Below, piece by piece: positions 61,653 through 64,000 of a stretch of 64,000 bases of DNA. Origin of the DNA: Imbricaverruca yamaguchii (lineage: Eukaryota > Arthropoda > Thecostraca > Neoverrucidae); assembly GCA_034440575.1 (NCBI GenBank), contig JAOTOL010001499.1:388501-452500 (forward strand), written 5' to 3'. Each line of letters begins with the position of its first letter. Position 1 is the stretch's first letter. The notes under the pieces were generated by a model. That model searched no databases, was not told the DNA's origin, and worked only from the letters and a program-made list of their open reading frames with translations. The translations under genes were made by a program, and so were the position numbers.

Positions 61653-62647
61653 AATAATTGCCCAGGTACTCTGGCCGTATTCCTCTCCCCCCCCCACATG
61701 AGGTGAACAGCGTGGTCCCGCTCACCTTCCACCAGCCTCGAGGGCATCATTCACTCTCAAGCCGCACAAAGAGACCAACGAGCCAATCTAGCTCTCACCA
61801 CTTCATGGGTGTCTCTTGGTCGTGATCCTACCAAAGTTGCATCAGGGCGGGGTCAGAGGTCACGTAGGCCCCAGTGGCACGCGGTAGCACCTACCACGAG
61901 TGTTCACTCGCATGGCTAATGACCCGCAGACCGGAGACTGCTGTCCCTTAATTGGCAGACGCTTCCGACAATGTGAGGCTGGCCACAATTGGGTCAGTGG
62001 CGTGTAAAAGGAACTCTCCTGCCATCCAGTGAAAAGGCGGCCGATTTCGACTTGCCTTTAATACATGCGTCTCGTAATTAAGTAAGCTATTTTCTGACGT
62101 CGATAGCGATGAAAAGTCATGAGGGGGTACCAAAACTTGGTGTGCAATCATCAGAGCATGTAGCTGAGAAAGGACAACCATCTAAACAGGCCGCTCACTA
62201 TATAGTGGCATCACTTCCGCTGCGCACGGTACATGTCACTGTAGTACTGCTGATACTCGATACCCCCAGTATCGTGATTGTTCGGGGAAAACGAAGCGGG
62301 TTTCATGATGCACATGGAGTTGGAGTGAGTAGGTAGTGTTCAATAAAACATCAATCTGATTTCCAACTTAAACTTGTGCTGTTGGTATGGCGACACAGCC
62401 GGTCAAGCTGGCTCAGGAACAGCAATCAGGAAAATTACATTTCTTCTAAATAGTGGTAGAAACCTAAAGAGACACGTTTCGTGACAATTTGTTGGGTGAG
62501 AATTTTCTGCCTCGAAATGTAAGTCGAAACACAATTCCACTTTCTTAGCTCTGCCCACGTGGCGTTGTGCTGTGTGAAAAGTGCAAGTTCAAAAAGCAGC
62601 AATTATATATCAGGTATAATACACGCACATACATGCACACACCCATG

Positions 62648-62649
<2 letters not shown>

Positions 62650-62716
<67 letters not shown>
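62650..62716. repeat. (AT)n microsatellite
   Basis: About 33 AT dinucleotides followed by imperfect AT-rich sequence to 62,742. Confidence 0.97.
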
Positions 62717-62719
<3 letters not shown>

Positions 62720-63489
62720 TATATACATAAATATATATGTATACCATTTGGAAATAAAGTGCCAGAAATCCGAGGAGCTCTGAAAGTGGGGGCCTAAAGG
62801 GCTAGTAGGATCCTCTTCAGATGGCCGCCTCCACCCTAGAAGAGATTCTGGATACGTCACTGTCAGTTGCACTCGAAATTTGCTGCAAACTCGGGACAAT
62901 GGATTTTTTATCTTGTCTTTTTTACATAGGGAGTGATATGTCCATGTCAGTCGTCCTTCGCGTCGATGCTGCATTTGCCGAATTCTTAAAAACAATTTTC
63001 TAACGGTGGTCATACATTTCTAAACTCTCCGAACAAAAACATCCTGCAACAAGCATATTTCCGGAACTTCCACGGTCCGAAAATGTCGTCAGATGAGCTG
63101 CAAGACGTATCCAAGGGATGCCAGCTCGGTGTGTGTTGGAGACATGAAGCCGATCGCATGATGGCAACCACCGAAAAGCGATAGAGAACGATGACCTCTA
63201 CCAGTGACGTCATGGTGATGTCACTAGCCAGCGACGTCTTCCAGCAACCAGTGACGCATGCAGGCTACTGGCGATCGTCCGCGTGCAGGGCTGGCGTTGG
63301 CGACGCGGTGGCTGACGAATTGACAGTTGGCGGTATTGGACGGTGGCAGTTTTATCGCCGCACTACCATATCGAATCAATAGCTCGGTCGATGGCCGGCC
63401 ACTTTCGGCATGCGGGCAGACCAAACGTCACTGTGCCAAAGCAATGCATACCTGCCACTGTACCCCCGAGCACTCTACTCCCGTCACCG

Positions 63490-64000
63490 GACCTAAACAC
63501 TGTGCATTCGCCACTGTACCCAAGCACACCCGTTGCTGTACCCAAACACGATGCACCTATCATTGTACACAAACACCCTGCACACGCCGCTGTACACACA
63601 CACTATACGCAAACATTATACGCTCAGTATTGTACACGAGCACTGTACACAAGCACTGTACACAAGCACTGTACACAAGCACTGTACACAAGCACTGTAC
63701 ACAAGCACTGTACACAAGCACTGTACACAAGCACTGTACACCCGCCACTGTACACAGGCACTGTACACCCGCCACTGTACACAAGTACTCTACACTCGTC
63801 ACTGTGCACATGCCACTGTACACCCGCCACTGTACACAAGCACTGTACACCCGGCACTGTACACAAGCACTGTACTTACACTCGTCACTGTACACCCGCC
63901 ACTGTACACAAGCACTGTACACCCGGCACTGTACACAAGTACTCTACACTCGTCACTGTACACCCGCCACTTACACAAGCACTGTACACCCGGCACTGTA
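63490..64000. repeat. 12-bp minisatellite (CACTGTACACAAG) running off the window
   Basis: Units CACTGTACACAAG, CACTGTACACCCG and CACTCGTCACTG alternate; about nine perfect 12-bp copies lie at 63,637-63,740. It continues to the window end, so its full size is unknown. Confidence 0.93.

Overview
The window is metazoan nuclear DNA, almost certainly from an invertebrate. It has large introns with canonical GT..AG splice sites, tRNA-derived SINEs, Ty3/gypsy and LINE relics, (AT)n microsatellites and a very heavy load of minisatellites. The species cannot be named from sequence alone. No bacterial operon, rRNA, intact tRNA gene or CRISPR array was seen, and most long open frames are by-products of tandem repeats.

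The gene is a KCNQ (Kv7-type) voltage-gated potassium channel on the minus strand. I recognise nine coding exons, from 50,360 down to the stop codon at 567-569. They encode S3-S4, S5 to pore helix, selectivity filter and S6, helix A with an IQ-like calmodulin site, two linker exons, calmodulin-binding helix B, helix C, and the C-terminal coiled coil with the stop. Lengths are 176, 144, 111, 207, 130, 118, 157, 123 and 102 bp. Every junction agrees in phase, giving 421 complete residues plus one split codon at the start. The 5' exons (N-terminus, S1, S2) were not found and probably lie beyond 64,000.

Layout from low to high coordinates: 1-566 is the 3' UTR side. 669-17,283 is a 16.6-kb intron with five large tandem arrays, a SINE, a DNA-repeat copy and a Ty3/gypsy RT relic. 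17.3-30.7 kb holds four exons separated by arrays, including a 5.6-kb block of nested 64-bp and 37-bp satellites. 30.7-42.5 kb is an intron with a gag-protease relic, an 11-bp GC-rich array and a 1.9-kb higher-order array. 42.4-50.4 kb holds the channel core exons. 50.4-64 kb is upstream intron or flank with DNA-repeat copies, a LINE relic and a SINE that has itself become a minisatellite.

The most unusual feature is that several of the gene's splice sites have been tandemly copied into the adjacent introns. The last exon's 3' splice site plus its first 21 bases lie in a 49-bp unit present 17 times. The penultimate exon's 3' splice site is copied about six times in a 75-bp unit. The 5' splice sites of the S4, helix A and second linker exons also have nearby copies. 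Decoy splice sites therefore surround a conserved channel gene, and some could give alternative products. This is a reading of the sequence and needs transcript data.
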